64,000 nt of DNA from Hofstenia miamia (Eukaryota; Xenacoelomorpha; Acoela). The stretch is from the NCBI GenBank assembly GCA_004352715.1, contig SCFE01000005.1, positions 2,978,096 to 3,042,095 of the forward strand. The letters are read 5' to 3'. The notes beneath the pieces were generated by a model. The model did not search any database. It had not been told where the DNA came from and saw only the letters and a list, made by a program, of their open reading frames with translations. Shown piece by piece: positions 22,701-35,015 of the stretch (its first letter is position 1; every line of letters begins with the position of its first letter). The position numbers and the translations under genes are program-made.

Positions 22701-24991
22701 TAGTCTGTGATACTATGTTCATTTTGTTCTCTGTTTCTATCAGATCTTCATTGTCATAATATGCCTCTTCATCTCTAATGACATTTATCTATCTGGTGCA
22801 ATCAGGTTTTTTGTGACCCTTCTGTCCACAGCTGTAGCACTTGATGTCCTTTTCTCTTACTTTTCTAGTCTTTCCATCCTTTCATTTGATTTTTATGATT
22901 TTTTCTGGTTTTTTTCATTATAGGGCTTACTTGGAGGTCATGGTTTCAGATTGCTTCTCCATGTTAGAGTGTCTCTATCTATTTTCTTTTGAACTTAGCA
23001 TTACCAATCACTCAACTTGTTGAATATAGTTCTGTATATCATCAGTTTTCTTCATTTTAGTAGCATTTAGAATTATTTGATACTGATTTTTAAAGTTTTC
23101 ATTTTCATAGTAATCTATGAAATCTCCTATAAGTAGTTCATAGTTCCTTTTTGTCTCTGTATCCATTAACAGATAATGCTGGTAGGCTGTTCCCATAAGA
23201 TGTAGTGGAAGTCTTGGTGCTGCTTGCTGGCTTACTGCTCTTTCTGCCATTTTAATCTCAAACATTTGCAGCCATTCAACAAATGTTGAGTTATATTTAT
23301 CTACCCTCTGGTTGAATTTTATAACATTGCCTTACAGGGTATGGTGTCATTAGTTATAATTCGTGGTGATATCAAACTNATGGTTTCAGATTGCTTCTCC
23401 ATGTTAGAGTGTCTCTATTCCAATCAGCTTTCTTGTAGATTTGTGTATTGTTCTCAATTGTTGCTTAAATGTTGACTGCCTTTTGAAACATCTTCTCCAG
23501 TTCTTTGTCTTCATCACACTTAATTTCAAATTGTGTCCTGATACTCTCTGGCATTCTTTTGCATATATGCAAAATAGATCATATTTTGAGAATCTATTTT
23601 CTTTTGAACTTAGCATTACCAATCACTCANCTTGGAGGTCATGGTTTCAGATTGCTTCTCCATGTTAGAGTGTCTCTATCTATTTTCTTTTGAACTTAGC
23701 ATTACCAATCACTCAACTTGTTGAATATAGTTCTGTATATCATCAGTTTTCTTCATTTTAGTAGCATTTAGAATTATTTGATACTGATTTTTAAAGTTTT
23801 CATTTTCATAGTAATCTATGAAATCTCCTATAAGTAGTTCATAGTTCCTTTTTGTCTCTGTATCCATTAACAGATAATGCTGGTAGGCTGTTCCCATAAG
23901 ATGTAGTGGAAGTCTTGGTGCTGCTTGCTGGCTTACTGCTCTTTCTGCCATTTTAATCTCAAACATTTGCAGCCATTCAACAAATGTTGAGTTATATTTA
24001 TCTACCCTCTGGTTGAATTTTATAACATTGCCTTACAGGGTATGGTGTCATTAGTTATAATTCGTGGTGATATCAAACTTTCATACCTTGGTTTGTTTTG
24101 ATTTCTGATCATATCCTCATCCTGTAATTGGGTGGTCACTTCTCTCATAATTTCATTTATGAGTTTCTGCTTATCTCCATTTCTTCACCAATTCCTCATA
24201 TCTTGTTCTTCTGTCTGCAGTCATGGTTGGTGCTTGCAACTCACTCTCTTTCCTTGTTCAAAATTCTATTTTGTGGGTCTGTATATTTCCTCAATTCTCT
24301 TCTTCATTCAATTGTATTAATCTCAATTTGTCTCTTAGTTGCATGAGCTCTTCTGATTGTATATCATTATCTTCTATCAGCTGTCTATTTGTTCCAGGAA
24401 TCATTTATTAGATTCTGATAGTTGTTGAGTAAGAGTTTTAATCTCATTTTGGAATAGTTCACTCTCCATTTGTTTAAATTTATCAGTCAATTGCTCTATT
24501 TCACTCCTCAAGAGTGCTTCTGTTTCTTGACTTCTTTTTAGCATTTTGATTATTTCTTGGGGGCTTGTCTTGGGGGTGAGTGTAGAGACTGTAATTCAGT
24601 ACTGGAGGATGAGTTTTCTATAGAATATGATGATAAGCATGTAGCTCTGGGTGTTGATATCCTGGGTGCTGTTTTTTTGCACTGCCTTTTTTTCCCTTAG
24701 TCATTCTTTCATCTGGTTTGTAGTGGCACCCCTTTTGGTCATGATTTCAGGATCCTGTTAAAGTGCATTATTCTAGGTATGGGTAAATCTCTTCATTGAC
24801 TGTTGAATTCTGATGTTGTTGTCATGGTGCTTATAATTCCACTTTTACTCATAGATAATGTTAAAGTGTATGAATTGTTCCACTGAATGTTTCCTTGGCT
24901 TTAGAAGAAATTCTTTGTGTTCTGCTTAAGAAGCAACTGTTTGCCTTCAGTAGAAAAAAGAAATTCTTTTCCATATGGCTGTTCTTATTCA
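22701..24991 (-). pseudogene. gag of a minus-strand element, with an assembly duplication inside
   Basis: A zinc knuckle (CYSCGQKGHKKPDC, C-X2-C-X4-H-X4-C) lies at 22798-22839. The capsid block appears twice, in the minus frames 23265-23008 and 23966-23709, as identical 85-residue translations (MFEIKMAERAVSQQAAPRL...). The repetition comes from an exact duplication at single-N joins, not from biology. The N-terminal coiled-coil part lies at 24150-24560 and is broken by stops and frame changes. The 5' LTR is at 25007-26123. This is the most complete gag-pro set on the minus strand. Confidence 0.85.
22930..24079. repeat. Exact 449-bp duplication at single-N joins (assembly artefact)
   Basis: Bases 22930-23378 and 23631-24079 appear identical, and a third short copy starts at 23380. 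Single N characters sit at 23379 and 23630. Identity of this degree inside an otherwise diverged element, ending at N characters, is what unmerged overlapping contigs look like. Confidence 0.85.
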
Positions 24992-25006
24992 CTGTCACAG
25001 TCACTA
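24992..25006 (-). promoter_or_regulatory. Decayed primer-binding site
   Basis: The minus strand reads TAGTGACTGTGACAG, next to the LTR, and aligns with TGGCGACCATGACAG at 15449. Confidence 0.6.
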
Positions 25007-26123
25007 TGTAACATCCTCTACCAGGCATTATCACTGTTGCTTCTATGTTACTTTATAACATTGGTTGTGTTTACTTGTGGGTAGGGATTTACTAACTCAA
25101 CACAGCTTTGGATTTCACTTAGTTCCATTAATTTAAATTAACAAAATGTAACTATCCAATATTTAATTGATGAAGCCACACAGTATCTCCTCCCACAATC
25201 AATAGTGGGCATCTGCCAAAAGCTGATCTCCACATCCAGTTTCACTTGTTTGCTGATGATCTACTTGATTGAGTTCCACTTCTCATCTCATTGATATAAC
25301 TTATGTGTACCGTATCCCAGCTCAGTGTATACTCAAGACAAGACACAATTATACTTAGACTCTATTTGTAAAAGTGTTTCATATTCATACAACCTGACTT
25401 GTCACTAGCTGTGTAGTTAATATTACATGTAACTATTACTGAAATATATTGGCTTTATTAACTAGTTTAATATACAGTAGCTTCCTAACTTACATTTAAT
25501 AATTACTACATGCCTAGTCACATTATCAGTCACTTTATTGTCAATAATTTGGATCTGAAATAATATAGATATAAATCCTAGGTTTTGGCTTACCAGCTGT
25601 ATGTTGAATTTGTTATGTTTAATACATGTAGATAATGATCAGTAGTCAGCTAAATGAGAATAAATCAACCTATACCTAACTTAAATGCACTTTTGTAGTA
25701 TGGCACAAAGACCCTTGAATCATTCCCATGATGGATCCAGACTACTACTAAACACAACTCATTTAGCTTGACATCATATTAAATATTCAAACTGTATCAA
25801 AGAAGCAATATAAGATTTCTGAAGAAAGTTCTTTATCAATTGCTTACATGAAATTTAATCTATTTATAGTTGTTCAGAAAAGTACCTGTTGATTTTGAAT
25901 TTTAAATCATTTGTCTGCCAAGATGGAGGCTAAAAATAATGGAAGCAATTTCGCCCCTTTGTTTCAATAAAAATATTATTATTGACAAATACTAATCTTG
26001 AATTAATTACACTTATTTCTATTTGGTTGCATTGTACAAATTAATCTCAACTGATCATAACTTTTTACAGTATATTTTTAATCATAATTGTTTTCAATCT
26101 TATTCTTCTTGGATGATACTACA
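25007..26123 (-). repeat. 5' LTR of the minus-strand element
   Basis: It is 1117 bp, TGTAACATCCTCTACC to GGATGATACTACA on the plus strand, with a primer-binding site and gag on its left. It is CpG-poor, and the terminal GCTACA has mutated to ACTACA. Confidence 0.9.
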
Positions 26124-26213
26124 ATAAACAATATATACTTGAAATGTAGTGTGAACCAAACACCTGAACACCTAAAACAAATCTCAGATGTATGGAATGA
26201 GATCAAAAGGGAC
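26124..26213. other. 90-bp spacer between two back-to-back LTRs
   Basis: It separates a minus LTR from a plus LTR. It ends with a purine-rich GAGATCAAAAGGGA just before TGTAGC, which resembles a polypurine tract, so it may be the last internal bases of a plus-strand element. Confidence 0.45.
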
Positions 26214-27541
26214 TGTAGCATCATCCAAAAGATAAAACAGAAATAAGCTGCAAAACGTTGCAGAAGAACTAAGATTGAAAAAGAAGTGTTTAAAAATATT
26301 ATGATTAAATCAAGTGTGATTATTTCAGTTTGATTTTGTATATTGCAACCAAGAAAATAACATGTGTTGAAATTGAGATAATTGTATCTGTTGATTAAAC
26401 ATTTTCGACAAATTGTCACTTACATTATTTTTAGCCACCATCTTGGCAGATGTTTAAATTTAAATCAACAGGTACTTCTCTTCAAATTACTATAAATATG
26501 ATTAAAACTATTGTAAGCATTGATAAAGAATTTTACTCCGAATTCTATTTATTTCATCTTATTAATGGTTTGATTATTAATATGATGTCTAGCTAATCAA
26601 GCAGTGTTTAGTAGTGGTCTGGATCCATCACAGGGAACGATTCAAGGGTCTCTGTGCCAGATCATGAAAGTGCACTTAAGTTAGGTATAGGGGTTTTCTC
26701 TTGATTAGCTGACTAGCATTTCCAACTACATTTGTTCAATATTTGTATATTTAATAAAGCCAATATATTTTGGTAATGGCTACATGTAATATTGAATGAA
26801 CAACTAGTGACAGTTTCCAGTTGCAAACAGATATAACACTTTCACACAACAGAGATTAAGTCAANGATCATGAAAGTGCACTTAAGTTAGGTATAGGGGT
26901 TTTCTCTTGATTAGCTGACTAGCATTTCCAACTACATGTATTAGATAATTAACCTTCAACAAATGGTTGGATAACCAAACCTTAGGGATTATATCTATAT
27001 ATTTTTAGATCCAAATTAAGTGACCTATAATCAACTGATAATGACCTTACATGTAGTAATTATAAATGTAAGTTAGGAAGTTGTTCAATATTTGTATATT
27101 TAATAAAGCCAATATATTTTGGTAATGGCTACATGTAATATTGAATGAACAACTAGTGACAGTTTCCAGTTGCAAACAGATATAACACTTTCACACAACA
27201 GAGATTAAGTCGAGTTGTGTCATGCCTTGAGTAAGCACCGAGCTAATGTAGGGTACAGATAAGCTATCTTCATTGAGCTGAGAAGTGGCACTCAAACACT
27301 GGAAGGAATGGTGGAGTTGGATGTGGAGATCTGCTTCAGGCAGACGCCCACTGAAAGATCCATGCAGAGGTTACCACTTTGGTTCGTCACCTAAAAAGTG
27401 AATAGTTAATTGTGGTTACATAATGTAATAGAAGAAACTAAGCAAGCAGTAACATTAATAAATCCTTACCAGCAATAACACAGTCAATGTTATGAGGTAA
27501 CAATGAATCAACAGTGATAAAGCCTGGTAGAGGATATTACA
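26214..27541 (+). repeat. LTR, plus orientation, with an internal assembly duplication
   Basis: It runs from TGTAGCATCATCCAAAAG to GAGGATATTACA. A single N at 26865 joins two overlapping versions: the segment beginning GATCATGAAAGTGCAC occurs near 26660 and again at 26866, and the following 130 bases recur too. The true length is therefore nearer 1.1 kb than 1328 bp. Confidence 0.85.
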
Positions 27542-29510
27542 GGACCAACCAATCCCAGATAGATGGCCTAATAGATATCAAATCACCAATTAAAACATAT
27601 CATAGAACATTAGAGAAAGCATTACTTGAAATAAGAAGAGCTTATGATATGGGTTCACATCACAACTTCAAAAATATTATATTCAATGAAATCAATGCAC
27701 CAGAGATAAAAGCCTGAACATCAATGTGGATACTAGCAATCATCCTAACAAAAAATGACAACTGGTACTCCCAATGCCAAGAAAAGTAATACAATTGATA
27801 GGAAATAATAGAAAACATGAATTCACACTATCACTGATTACAGGCAATGTCAAAAATTGGATACTACAAACCATAAGCTTAACAACACTATCACCAACAA
27901 AGAAACCACCACAGAAATTTGAAAAGTAATTCACACAGCTAATGACAAAAGAACACACATTGGGAAGGCTAAGCATTATGGAATTGGCAAACAACACAGG
28001 AATCTGTCCAAGCAAAATACACAGACTGAGCAATGCTACAAAGAAATATATTTGGGGAGTGACATCAAACAGCAAATTAAGAGCACTGAAACAGCAACCA
28101 TAGATGACTACAAGTAACCTAATGAGAAGAGAGCAAGCTTAAACTACAGGGATTGTAAAGAAGATAAGAAGAACAGGTGCAAATGAAATTTACCCAAAAT
28201 GTGCATTTGCCAAAATGATGAAAACATCCAAAGTAATGAGAAAGAAGGACAAACCTACCCAATACAAATTATAGAGATGTGCAGCAAATCTCAGGAGGAA
28301 ATGGACAGAGAAAACCAGCCACTACAATCATTGGATATTGCCTTAATGTCAAAGACAAAAAGAGAGTTAGATAAAATAAACCTAGAGACTTGGGGAGATC
28401 ACAGTCTGAGTGAAATATCATGGGTTAATACAGATGATAATAGATTGCTAGTGGAAATAACAATCAAGCAAGAATGTTGAATCAATATAGTCCAAGAATA
28501 TATGGTGAAGTATAAAAAAGGAGACAAAATCACTTATCAAGCTGTTGTGTACAGAGGTGCTTACAAAAATTGCATTAAAACAAATGCTACAACCACAGAA
28601 TCAACTGGCAGTTGATATTGAATGCATAACTTCAAAAATAACTATACCAGCAGTGATAGCACAGAAACTCATGAAGAATGGCTTAACAAACTCATTCTGG
28701 TAGAATATAAAAACTTTGAAAAAGAACTACCCAGCAATACTCAGAATAACAACAACTGTGAAAATGGAAGGCACATATGGAAACATCAAAAAACACATGA
28801 TGACAATCCTGCTACAATGTACACCACCCTAATGATATATTTTCTGATACTCTTACTGATTTGGAGGTTAAAAGACAAAAGAGTTGCAAAGGCATTCTGG
28901 CATGAAGAAAATATGTACATTAGTACAAAAGAAAAAGCCTTGGAAAATTTATGAGATGAATCATACCAGAAAACCAAAGCAACATTGCTCAGGAATGACA
29001 ATAATAAAGGATCTAAATTGAGGGCAAAGTGACACCATATGATCTCTAGGTGAACCCATTTGCAAACAGATAGAAAAAGAGAGAGCAGAAATTGAAAAGA
29101 GGCCAACAAAAAAGTAATACTCTTTTCTGATATTAACAGCATAGTGTAGGGAGAGCTGTGGAGCAACAAATATAAATGCTACAACGTCACACAGAGATTA
29201 GAGGTCATAACAATGATATGGCTGGGGAAGAATAACCCAGATGAGATAACAAATGAAGAAGTCAGAAATAACATTAGAGCATTATTCAATGAAGCATCAA
29301 TATTGAAATCATGGTAATACATTGTAAATTAACATACACAAGCTGAATTGATGCAATTATGACATTGATGATAGTAATTAAAGGCCTCCACTTATATGAG
29401 AAACATTATGAAAAATTCAACACTAAGTTGAACAAATTAGGAAAGAGAACATCATTCTTAATTAGTGATGCTGGTGGGGGAGTGTGGCATAATGGTGTAA
29501 AGTTAAAAGT
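27542..29510 (+). pseudogene. env-like ORF3 fragment, plus strand
   Basis: It starts directly after the plus LTR, with no PBS, gag or pol, so the element is deleted or recombined. The early part (LIDIKSPIKTYH near 27570) is related to the ORF3 remnant near 6735. Open pieces lie at 27514-27717, 28199-28480 and 28622-28954. The last contains a strongly hydrophobic stretch (MYTTLMIYFLILLLIW, near 28820-28868) followed by a basic tail, as expected for a membrane anchor. Beyond about 29000 the frame decays, and the boundary at 29510 is approximate. No intact gene. Confidence 0.55.
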
Positions 29511-31796
29511 ATAATAAAAAAAGAAGTAACAAACAAATGCTATAATTACCTTGCACATATATGCTAGTTTATCATCTTAAGTGTACCCATTACTACAGCA
29601 TATAAGAGCTGCTTATGAAGAACATCCTTAAAAATTCATTGAGTATGAAGTAAGAAAACTGTTATTTTTAATATTATACTTGTAATACCAAAGTAAATAT
29701 GAAATTCAATAAGAGTAATAGGACTTTTAATTGTGATGTACTGATGACAAAACTGGAAGTAATTCATGTCAGGGTTTTCAACTCAAGTTACTCTATCTTA
29801 GTTCATGTTTTTTCATTTCAAGTATGAGTTTGAGTATTTTTTGAAGAAAATTTCACATTCAATCAAATTTTTTCTAATTCTGAGTTTTTTGTTCAAAATA
29901 CAATTTATTATACAATAATTCTAAGTTTGCTAAAAATTAATTATTTATGATCTATAGAGAAACTGAAATTTAAAATAATTCAAATTTTATGGTATTTTTG
30001 AGTGGATTTTTTATGGAGATTCAGTTAGAGTATTGTTAAATTCTCTTCCTAGTTTTGTGAGCTCAATCAAGTTTGAGTTCTTAACATTCTGAGTACTTGA
30101 AAACCCTGGTTCATGTGTGAGGAATGAAGGATTTTCACTAAAATTTAAATTTAAATATTTTTAGCCACAATTGTTTAATTTAGTTTACATTGTCAAAAAA
30201 GCAACTATTAAAAAATATTTAATAAATTTTGAAGAAATTCCCTGACTCTTTTTTGTAAGTTGATGTCACTACCATTTAACTTTCCATTTCCAGACATTTA
30301 TTATATTTTCTTTGTATTCATTTTACAAAATAAGAGTTTTGTGATTAGAAAGGTAGTGACGAATTTCTGCAAAAATTAGCCAGTATTTTTTATTGGTTTC
30401 TTTATTTTTAAGGAATTTAAACTAATTTTAACATTTTTAGCGAAAAATCTTTAAATTTAAATTTTAGTGAACATCCCGCATTCAGCAAGACCAAATGAAA
30501 ATTGTCTTTTGTTACTGGACGAAAAGAATTTAACACGAAATCAAAATATTTACTTAGAACAGAATAAATCCTAGTTTGAATTTTCTCAAAGCCTATGCCT
30601 AAGTTGGTAGCGATTGTGAATGCAACTCGATATTGTCAATTTGCTTGATATAAAGAAAGAGAAAAAATTTATATTAATTGATAGCATTCAGAACTGAGTC
30701 TTAATGTAGTAAATATAAATTGTTTTCATTTTTGACTAAGATCATTTTAAATATATTAATTTATTTATGAATTGCCTGTGAAATATTTTAAGCTTTAAGA
30801 GTTCATGCATTATTTGTATGCAAATGCTAAAAAAGGGATTTTTAACACATCATGACGTAAACCCATAGCGTGTGATTTGATGTCATTTCGGCTTTAAGAT
30901 ATCAGAGTACGTTGATTTGCAATACCGCCTGTAATTTCACTAGAATGTTCATAACCAATACAAGAGATAATTCCCAGATTATATCCTTTGCAATTATTTG
31001 AAATAATACGTGTTTAATGAAAATATGTCGGTTACTCTCAATTTTTAATATTGGCTCATCCTTGGTTAAATATTAAGCCTGCACGGCAATTCCCATCTTT
31101 GAAAAATCATAGAAGTCAGCTTTGAATCATCTCATAATCTCGTCTGCATGTATTTTTTAAATGCTGTTTCTGACCGTAATTACGGCATTATCTGAATTCA
31201 TCAGGATAAGATTTATGAACGTTAAAATTATTTATAGGATCCTTATTAAGCATCTCCTCCAGCAGAAATAACATATAAAGTCTTTTTCAATATCCCGACT
31301 CTCCACAGAAATCCGTAGAAGCATTATTTTTAAAAGTTTCTTCGAAGAAACTTCAAATATATGGTGGGATTTGGTTAATTGTATTCAAATAATATAGTAA
31401 ATTTTGAAGTCAATATGTTCTTAGCTGGTGATTCTACCCATTCTGTCCAGCGCCATAAAGGTTCTAATTTCACTTTAAATGCGTGCATGAGATAGATATA
31501 TTATTCGTTAAAGTGGCTGAACATCTTTGCTACAGTTTGTGCGGCTTTTCTATATTAAATTCTTAAGGAAAAGTATATTATTTCGCGCCGATTCTGCAGA
31601 ATGTTTTAAAAATTAAATCTAGATGGTTATTTTCCCTTAAATTCAATTCGGGAGTGCTTCATTTGCTAAACGTTTATCAGTCTAGGTGATCTCATGCCGA
31701 TCAGTTTTACTCCCGCGCTTTTCCGATGCTTTAAGAAGTTGATTCGTTATTTCTTTGCAACGGGAATTTAAGAAGGAAACAGTTTGCCTTTAGTAA
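29511..31796. other. Intergenic DNA, no gene seen
   Basis: AT-rich sequence in which CpG returns to a visibly higher level than in the LTR nest. I find no conserved coding block, RNA gene or clear repeat here. Confidence 0.5.
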
Positions 31797-32072
31797 GTAC
31801 TCCTTTACTGAGAAACTTGGATTCTTTGCGTTGGACTTGAGTAAAGCTAATGATCGTATTCCTCTTCATTTGATCATTGATAACATTTCGTATTTGCAGA
31901 ATATTCCTAGAAATATTTCTTCGGTGACGAGAAGTTGCCTATCGAATCATTAGCACTTTATATCTCTAACCAAATCTTCGTCTAGTAAGCTTCCCACTAA
32001 TTTGCTATTGTCGCAAGGTACAATTTTAGGCCCTCTTCTCTTTAGTATTGTGTCTAATGAACTGTAGTTGAC
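31797..32072 (+). pseudogene. Reverse-transcriptase fragment of a non-LTR retrotransposon
   Basis: The plus frame reads FALDLSKANDRIPLHLIIDN, then KSSSSKLPTNLLLSQG and TILGPLLFSIVSNEL. These correspond to the conserved 'D(l/i)SKAFDrv' and 'PQGt(v/i)LGPlLFsi' blocks of LINE reverse transcriptases. An in-frame stop lies between them, and nothing further can be recognised on either side, so this is an isolated fossil. Confidence 0.8.
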
Positions 32073-33740
32073 CCTGTATAATCAGGGATGATGTAGTCAG
32101 GGTTATTGCGGAATCCTAGATTTGTAAACATCCCAAATCGCAGTTAAATGGAACAGATTTTTGACATCTAAAAAATTCTTATAAAATAAAGTTCCATTGG
32201 TGGTTCTTGCCAAATATAATGCAATATTGCCATTCAAAAAACAATATTGCCAATTAAAAATATATTGGTTTTTATTAAGTCGTCAATTTTTTTGCGGTTC
32301 TTTTTTGGAGTACTTAGCAGTTTCTTAGTCATTGATCGAGTTGACTTTGGAATTTGATATTGCCAGTTATTTTCAAATATATAACACTTTTTATTTAGTT
32401 GATACCATGGTATTACCTCTTGTGGTTGGCTTGTCAGACTTCGATTCAAAGTGAATTTAACAAGTTTTGTAACTCATTTAATAAGAAAACTAGTTTTGTG
32501 TATGCTTCATCCATACACAAATAAGAACAATATAATAAAGTGAATTTTGGGTTTTAAATAAAATTATTTTACGTATTTTAACGGAAAATGTAGGGTTGCG
32601 TAAATTTAGTTATTTTTTGAAAGTTTTAGTTACAATTATTTTTATATCAATTTTTTTCTATTTAATTGTCTTATACGTGTACTCAATCTATATCGATCGA
32701 TTGTGCACTTTTTACTTATTTGATTGTATTTCTTATTGTTTTTACTCTTAGCAGTGTTTATTATTTCCCTGAGCTCCACATGCCCCACGCGTCGTTATTC
32801 TACAAGTTTTCCTATAAGTTTTGCATTATTTCCCACTCTACGCATCCAAAATTTTTCTAAACGGATGTGGTAATACCACAGAATTTAAATAAATGCTGAA
32901 TCTTGGGGAAAATGTCATTTTCCGGTTGCGGTGATCTTTATTCAGATACCGGAAAATTGTAAACCACGTTGAATAGTTAGTTTCTACAAATATTTTTTAT
33001 AAGCTTCCCCTGATCGTCTATAATATATAATGCGAAAAAAAGTTTTTTATTATATATTTTATTCTTATTTTCATCGTTTCGTTTGTATTCTGGAAAGCGA
33101 TATTCAGAAATATCACTAAATAAACGGATGTCACCGCATTTGATTAATGAAAAGATTTATTAGATGATACAAAATTAAATTAATCTGTGACTGGATGATG
33201 TAAATATGCGTCGAATATTGTTTGCTCAATAAATAAAAATTTAAAATATAAGTTTTCTAACTTTTGCAATAAACCCCTAACTTTCAAAATTCAAGTTAAT
33301 TGAAGTTTTATTTAAAAGTCTGTTGTTATTCTTCTGTAGCAAATATCAAAACAACCTAACACATTTTGCAAAAAACACTTTAATTTCATAAACTTTTGAT
33401 TTTAGTATTTAATAGTTGTTTTATGAACCTAGACTTTTTATTCAGACTTAAACATCGATGCTTTCCTCCCGATTTTGTGTACTTTATTTAGGACGTTTAG
33501 CATCTATGGAAAATATAATTAATTTTTTTTAATTATATGTTATCTCAAGAGACAAATTCTGAAAAAGAGAAAAGCTTAGAGTGTCCTACCACGTAAATAA
33601 ATATATTATGAACATGCATTTGCGATTTAATCCTATAAAAATTTTTTGTAGTTACAGGAAAGTATTGTAAAGTCAATTAATTGTTTATCTTTAATATTTA
33701 TTCAAATTTGACTTTGTGATGATTGTATTTTTATTTTAGA
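32073..33740. other. 5' flank of the RBM45-like gene; no coding sequence seen
   Basis: AT-rich DNA with no recognisable exon. A 5' untranslated exon probably lies here, because the CDS is preceded by a splice acceptor. I cannot place the donor or promoter. Confidence 0.4.
33738..33739 (+). promoter_or_regulatory. Probable splice acceptor one base before the RBM45-like start codon
   Basis: ATTTTTATTTTAG ends at 33739 and the start ATG begins at 33741. The pyrimidine-rich tract plus AG fits a 3' splice site, implying a spliced 5' untranslated leader. Confidence 0.55.
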
Positions 33741-35015
33741 ATGAGCCACTATTCTCGAACCAATGAAAATGATCCTCCAAATAGTAGATTGTTTGTGCTT
33801 ACTACAAAAGATATAACAGATGATGACCTTCGAGCTGAATTTGAGCCATTTGGTAACATTGAACGTATAACAAATTTGAAGGACAAGTCAACAAATGAAT
33901 ATAAAGGAGTGTCTTTTATTAAGTTTGCTAAGTCTTCCCAAGCCTGCTTAGCTATGGAAGAACTTCATGGAAAAATTTTGAATGGCCGTCCTATGAAAGT
34001 TATCATCGCTCAGGCACAAGGTCAGCAAAAAGAACATAATTTCGAGGAAAATCCTGAAGGCTTAATGAGGATATTTATTTTAGTTGACTCTAATGCAACT
34101 AGAGAATCATTAACTACAAAGTTCTCTGCTTTTGGAGAAGTTACGGATGTGCGAATTGTTAATAGTAGAAATAATGCTCGAGTTTGTGCTTTTATAAAAT
34201 TTGAGAAAGCGTCAAGTGCTGCACTTGCTTTAGAGCTTTGTGAGGATCATTATAAAGCGGTTTTAGCTGAACCGCAAACTCCGAAGGGTTCGCGTAAACG
34301 CGAAATTGAACAGCCACATGGTTTTCGAGCTACGCCTAGAGAATTACATCGAAGCAGTTCTGGACCTAGTTTAAGCAAATATCAACGAGGCGGGAGTTCG
34401 ATGTTGGAAGTGCTTTATCATTCGTGTTGTCCCTATGATAGACTCTGTTCGCTGTTTGACATTATTCCAGATTTCGCTCGGGTTTCTCGGCCTGATTATT
34501 ACGATATTGATAGATCAATTGTTACTGTAGAGTACTACAGTGAAGATGCTGCTAGGCATGCTTTTAATAAACTTCACGGATTCGAATTTCCCGATGGTTG
34601 TTTCCTTGATGTGCGGCTATCATTCGCTAGTATGCCTCCAAGTCGACCTTCACTGTATAATTGGGGTTCTGATCCTGCTCTTGGTGGCCGAAGATATGTA
34701 GTTGCTAATACTGGAGAGACATATACTTGTACATGCGATTTACCCCCAACGGACATTATGCATCCACATGACGACATCGTCATTAGTTTATTTGTGCATT
34801 GTCAACCAGTATGCCCTCCCGAAAGTATATTAGAAGATGTCTTTTCAAGATTTGGCAATATGGTTTTGTTTAAGCAACCAAGGGGTAAGAATTTTGGCTT
34901 TGCGCGCTATTGTGTTTACGAAAACGGACAAAAGGCCTTGAAAATGATGGAACGACAATATATTAATGACATCTATGTAACGATTAGTCTTTCTGAAAAT
35001 CGGCCATCGAAATAA
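33741..35015 (+). CDS. RBM45: RBM45-like RNA-binding protein with four RRM domains
   Basis: This is a 424-residue nuclear RNA-binding protein of the RBM45/Drb1 family. In vertebrates that family binds GA-rich RNA and takes part in splicing and RNA processing. I see RRM1 at about 16-91 (RNP2-like LFVLTT, RNP1-like KGVSFIKF), RRM2 at 109-180 (IFILVD, RVCAFIKF), a basic linker with SRKR at 184-187, a less canonical RRM3 at 220-296, and RRM4 at 345-420 (KNFGFARY). The length is close to human RBM45 (about 476), with a short C-terminus ending soon after RRM4. I chose the ATG at 33741 because the family starts near MSHYS-like sequence and the extra upstream codons overlap a splice acceptor. The whole CDS is one unbroken exon, unlike the multi-exon vertebrate gene. 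The CDS keeps ordinary CpG content and shows no decay, so I take it to be functional. Confidence 0.93.
   Translation: MSHYSRTNENDPPNSRLFVLTTKDITDDDLRAEFEPFGNIERITNLKDKSTNEYKGVSFIKFAKSSQACLAMEELHGKILNGRPMKVIIAQAQGQQKEHNFEENPEGLMRIFILVDSNATRESLTTKFSAFGEVTDVRIVNSRNNARVCAFIKFEKASSAALALELCEDHYKAVLAEPQTPKGSRKREIEQPHGFRATPRELHRSSSGPSLSKYQRGGSSMLEVLYHSCCPYDRLCSLFDIIPDFARVSRPDYYDIDRSIVTVEYYSEDAARHAFNKLHGFEFPDGCFLDVRLSFASMPPSRPSLYNWGSDPALGGRRYVVANTGETYTCTCDLPPTDIMHPHDDIVISLFVHCQPVCPPESILEDVFSRFGNMVLFKQPRGKNFGFARYCVYENGQKALKMMERQYINDIYVTISLSENRPSK

Noticed and set aside
23008-23966. Two identical gag capsid frames read as a biological tandem duplication
   Set aside because: They are identical base for base and bounded by single N characters, so an assembly duplication is the simpler explanation.
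24128-24411. Three overlapping plus frames of 62-72 codons
   Set aside because: They are the reverse complement of the gag coiled-coil region, low-complexity and hydrophobic by strand composition.
33723-33740. Upstream in-frame ATG giving six extra residues (MYFYFR) on the RBM45-like protein
   Set aside because: These codons overlap a pyrimidine-rich splice acceptor ending at 33739, and the RBM45 family starts near the second ATG.
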